Origin: Tenacibaculum sp.
Lineage (GTDB): Bacteria; Bacteroidota; Bacteroidia; Flavobacteriales; Flavobacteriaceae
DNA: 64,000 nt
Reading direction: 5' to 3'
Assembly: GCA_018456245.1 (NCBI GenBank)
Contig: JAGYHQ010000003.1
Span: forward strand, 1-64,000
Within the stretch, counting starts at the first letter, position 1, and every line of letters starts with the position of its first letter. Both the position numbers and the translations under genes were made by a program. Below are positions 61,742 to 64,000 of this stretch, piece after piece. The notes beneath the pieces were generated by a model. It was not told the origin of the DNA. It searched no databases and saw only the letters and a program-made list of their open reading frames with translations.

Positions 61742-63049
61742 TTAATTAATACTTATTTTTAATATGGTTTTAGTTTTATTATTAATGCAAAATCTTCGGT
61801 CTTGTCTCATTCCTATAACCCAAATTATTTCATTGTTATTGCATAATAACCAAGTGTTTTTTTTGTCAATTATTGATAGTTTTTCATCTTTAAAAAACTT
61901 ACTTAGTTTCTTTTTTCCGTTTAAACCTATTGGGTAAAAAATATCGCCTTTTTGCCATTTTCTTATTGTAAGATTTTCATTTAATAAATCTTTATCAACT
62001 AAAATAGAGGTTTTAGAAGTATTTTCGGTTTTATTGGTGGTTTCAATTTTTAGTTTTATAGGTTGCTCAATTTCTTGCTCACTAATAGGGAATGAAAATT
62101 CAGTATTTTGTGAATTATCATTAATTTTTGATAGAATTAAAAACTCACGATTTTTTAATAATTGATATTCATTAGAAGTTATTAGTTTTCCTGATTGGGC
62201 TGATAGTAAATCATAAATATTGTCCCATTCAGTAAATCCGTAATTTTTTAAAAGCTCGTATAAATAAATTTTTGGGTTTGAAAGCTTTTTTAATTTTGCT
62301 ATATCAAATTTTAAAATGTTGTTTTCTTTGGTAAGAATATTTTTAGAAATTTCGTTTATTCTATCTTCTATTATTTGCTCACTTTGTTTTAAATAATTTA
62401 ATGTTTTACTAAAGCTATTTAGTAATTCAGGGTTAATTTCTTTAAGTTTCGGTGTAATATTATGCCTTATTTTATTTCTAATATATTTTGTTTCAGAATT
62501 GCTTAAATCTTCTCGCCAAGTTATGTTATTTTTTAAAGCATAATTTTTAATATTTTCTCTTGAAAAATTTAATAAAGGGCGAATAATATTTTTGTTAATT
62601 TCAGGAATGCCTGTTAAGCCTTTTAACCCCGTTCCTCTTGTTAGGTTTATAATAAAAGTTTCTAAATTATCATCTGCGTGATGTGCTGTTATGATATAAT
62701 CAAAACTATGTTTTTTTACTAATTCATTAAACCAATCATAACGCAATTCTCGGGCTGATATTTGTGTTGAGGTTTTGTTTATTTTAGAATATTCCTTTGT
62801 ATTAAAAGAGGTTGTATGCACTTCAATATTTAATTCTTTCCCTAAATTTTTAACAAATTCTTCATCTAAATCACTTTCATTATTTCGTAGTTTAAAATTA
62901 CAATGTGCTAAACTTATTTTATAGTTTAATTTATGTAATAAATGTGTAATAACAACACTGTCAATTCCACCAGAAATAGCAATTAATAATTTATTTTCTG
63001 AAAGAAAAGGGAGTTTTTGTTCAATATGTTTTTTAAATTCTTTTAACAT
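61742..63049 (-). CDS. tilS: tRNA(Ile)-lysidine synthetase
   Basis: LLIAISGGIDSVVITHLLHKL (SGGxDS), HCNFKLRNNESDLDEEFV, TAHHADDNLETFIINLTRGTGLKGLTGIP. Confidence 0.95.
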   Translation of the reverse strand: MLKEFKKHIEQKLPFLSENKLLIAISGGIDSVVITHLLHKLNYKISLAHCNFKLRNNESDLDEEFVKNLGKELNIEVHTTSFNTKEYSKINKTSTQISARELRYDWFNELVKKHSFDYIITAHHADDNLETFIINLTRGTGLKGLTGIPEINKNIIRPLLNFSRENIKNYALKNNITWREDLSNSETKYIRNKIRHNITPKLKEINPELLNSFSKTLNYLKQSEQIIEDRINEISKNILTKENNILKFDIAKLKKLSNPKIYLYELLKNYGFTEWDNIYDLLSAQSGKLITSNEYQLLKNREFLILSKINDNSQNTEFSFPISEQEIEQPIKLKIETTNKTENTSKTSILVDKDLLNENLTIRKWQKGDIFYPIGLNGKKKLSKFFKDEKLSIIDKKNTWLLCNNNEIIWVIGMRQDRRFCINNKTKTILKISIN

Positions 63050-63873
63050 TAAATATGTGTATTAAGCCAGTTTATGATATCTGCCATAAAATCCTCTCTA
63101 CAAAGGTCGTTATGTAATTCGTGATAACCTCCTTCATATGTTTTAAATGTTACTAAATCTGTTTTTTTAGCAAATTCTTCTGATGCTTTGTAATTTGTTA
63201 GTCCGTCGGCTGTACCGTGAACTAAAAATATAGGGATATTTAATTTTGTTGCATTTTTTATAGCCCAATCACCAGCTTCTATAAATGAAATTGAATAATT
63301 TGGAGATACTTTACTATGAATTAATGTATCTTTTCTGTATTTCTCAACTTCACTATTAATTCTTGAAACTTTTGAATCGTCTAATTTGCTATCTAACGTT
63401 ATTGTCGGAATTATTTTCTTTAAAAATTTTCCTATTGTCATCTTCCATTTGGGTGGAGTAAATGCCAAACCTAAAAACGGACTTGAACTTATAACTCCTT
63501 TTAAATCAGGATTTTTTCTTAATGTGTAATTAATTACAACATTTCCTCCCATTGAATGACCATATAAAAATATAGGTTTGTTAGGGAATAATTCTTTTGC
63601 TTTTTCAATAACAACAGAAACACTATCTAAAACAGCCTCAAAACTTGGGCAATAGCCTCGCTTTCCTTTTGTTTTTCCGTGTCCAAAATGGTCAAAAGAA
63701 ATTACAGAATAATTATTTTCAGTTAATTTAGGAACAACAAAATCGGCATATCTTGATGAATGCTCTCCCATTCCGTGAACAAGTACAATTACTGCTTTTG
63801 TTTCAGGAGCTTTCCAATATTGACCAAAGAAATCGGTTTTATGAAAATTAAATCTAAATTCGTTGTGTATCAT
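63049..63873 (-). CDS. Alpha/beta hydrolase (monoacylglycerol lipase-like)
   Basis: VLVHGMGEHSSRYADF, YGHSMGGNVVINY, VHGTADGLTNYKAS. Confidence 0.9.
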   Translation of the reverse strand: MIHNEFRFNFHKTDFFGQYWKAPETKAVIVLVHGMGEHSSRYADFVVPKLTENNYSVISFDHFGHGKTKGKRGYCPSFEAVLDSVSVVIEKAKELFPNKPIFLYGHSMGGNVVINYTLRKNPDLKGVISSSPFLGLAFTPPKWKMTIGKFLKKIIPTITLDSKLDDSKVSRINSEVEKYRKDTLIHSKVSPNYSISFIEAGDWAIKNATKLNIPIFLVHGTADGLTNYKASEEFAKKTDLVTFKTYEGGYHELHNDLCREDFMADIINWLNTHI

Positions 63874-63874
63874 T

Positions 63875-64000
63875 TTATTTATTTTTCATTAATACTTCTT
63901 TCATTGCTTTTGCTTTAAGCATACATTCTTCATATTCTTTTTCGGCAGATGACTTTGCTGTAATTGCACCACCAACCGAATATGAAACGTACTTTTTATC
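63875..64000 (-). CDS. Chorismate-binding enzyme C-terminus (aminodeoxychorismate/anthranilate synthase component I family), truncated by window end
   Basis: Manual reverse translation DKKYVSYSVGGAITAKSSAEKEYEECMLKAKAMKEVLMKNK*. Confidence 0.8.
   Translation of the reverse strand, partial: DKKYVSYSVGGAITAKSSAEKEYEECMLKAKAMKEVLMKNK

Noticed and set aside
1-64000. CRISPR array, restriction-modification or defence island, prophage
   Set aside because: No regularly spaced repeats, Cas, RM or phage structural proteins among the ORFs; the integrase/TA cassette is the only mobile-type signal.

Overview
AT-rich chromosomal window from a Bacteroidetes bacterium, most likely Flavobacteriaceae (PorP/SprF, GldA, TonB-dependent receptor, TAnnTTTG-type promoters). 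Most of it is housekeeping: DEAD-box helicase, SOD, FBPase, glnS, sucA/sucB, prolyl oligopeptidase, M13 peptidase, pgk, gcvP, tpiA, prmA, a mevalonate-pathway cluster, mreBCD-mrdA-rodA, rpsT, proS, clpS, ppdK, trpG/pabA, trpB, ruvB and tilS. There are two tRNA genes (Asn-GTT, Glu-TTC). The most interesting signals are: (1) two tandem, complete Trp leader-peptide attenuators upstream of a stand-alone trpB. Each encodes a 17-aa leader (..IWWKSLNKS* and ..NWWWITQNTS*) followed by its own intrinsic terminator, and the pair looks like a duplicated regulatory module; (2) a roughly 1.9 kb integrase-antitoxin-toxin cassette bracketed by two near-identical 29-bp GGTRTACC-N13-GGTRTACC sites next to tRNA-Asn, possibly a minimal integrative element; (3) a TPP riboswitch in front of a TonB-dependent receptor; (4) an open frame with no canonical start codon overlapping a DUF5522-like small gene; (5) two uncharacterised genes in the sucAB operon. 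No CRISPR array or obvious phage region was seen. All calls were made by eye; no database search or folding program was run.
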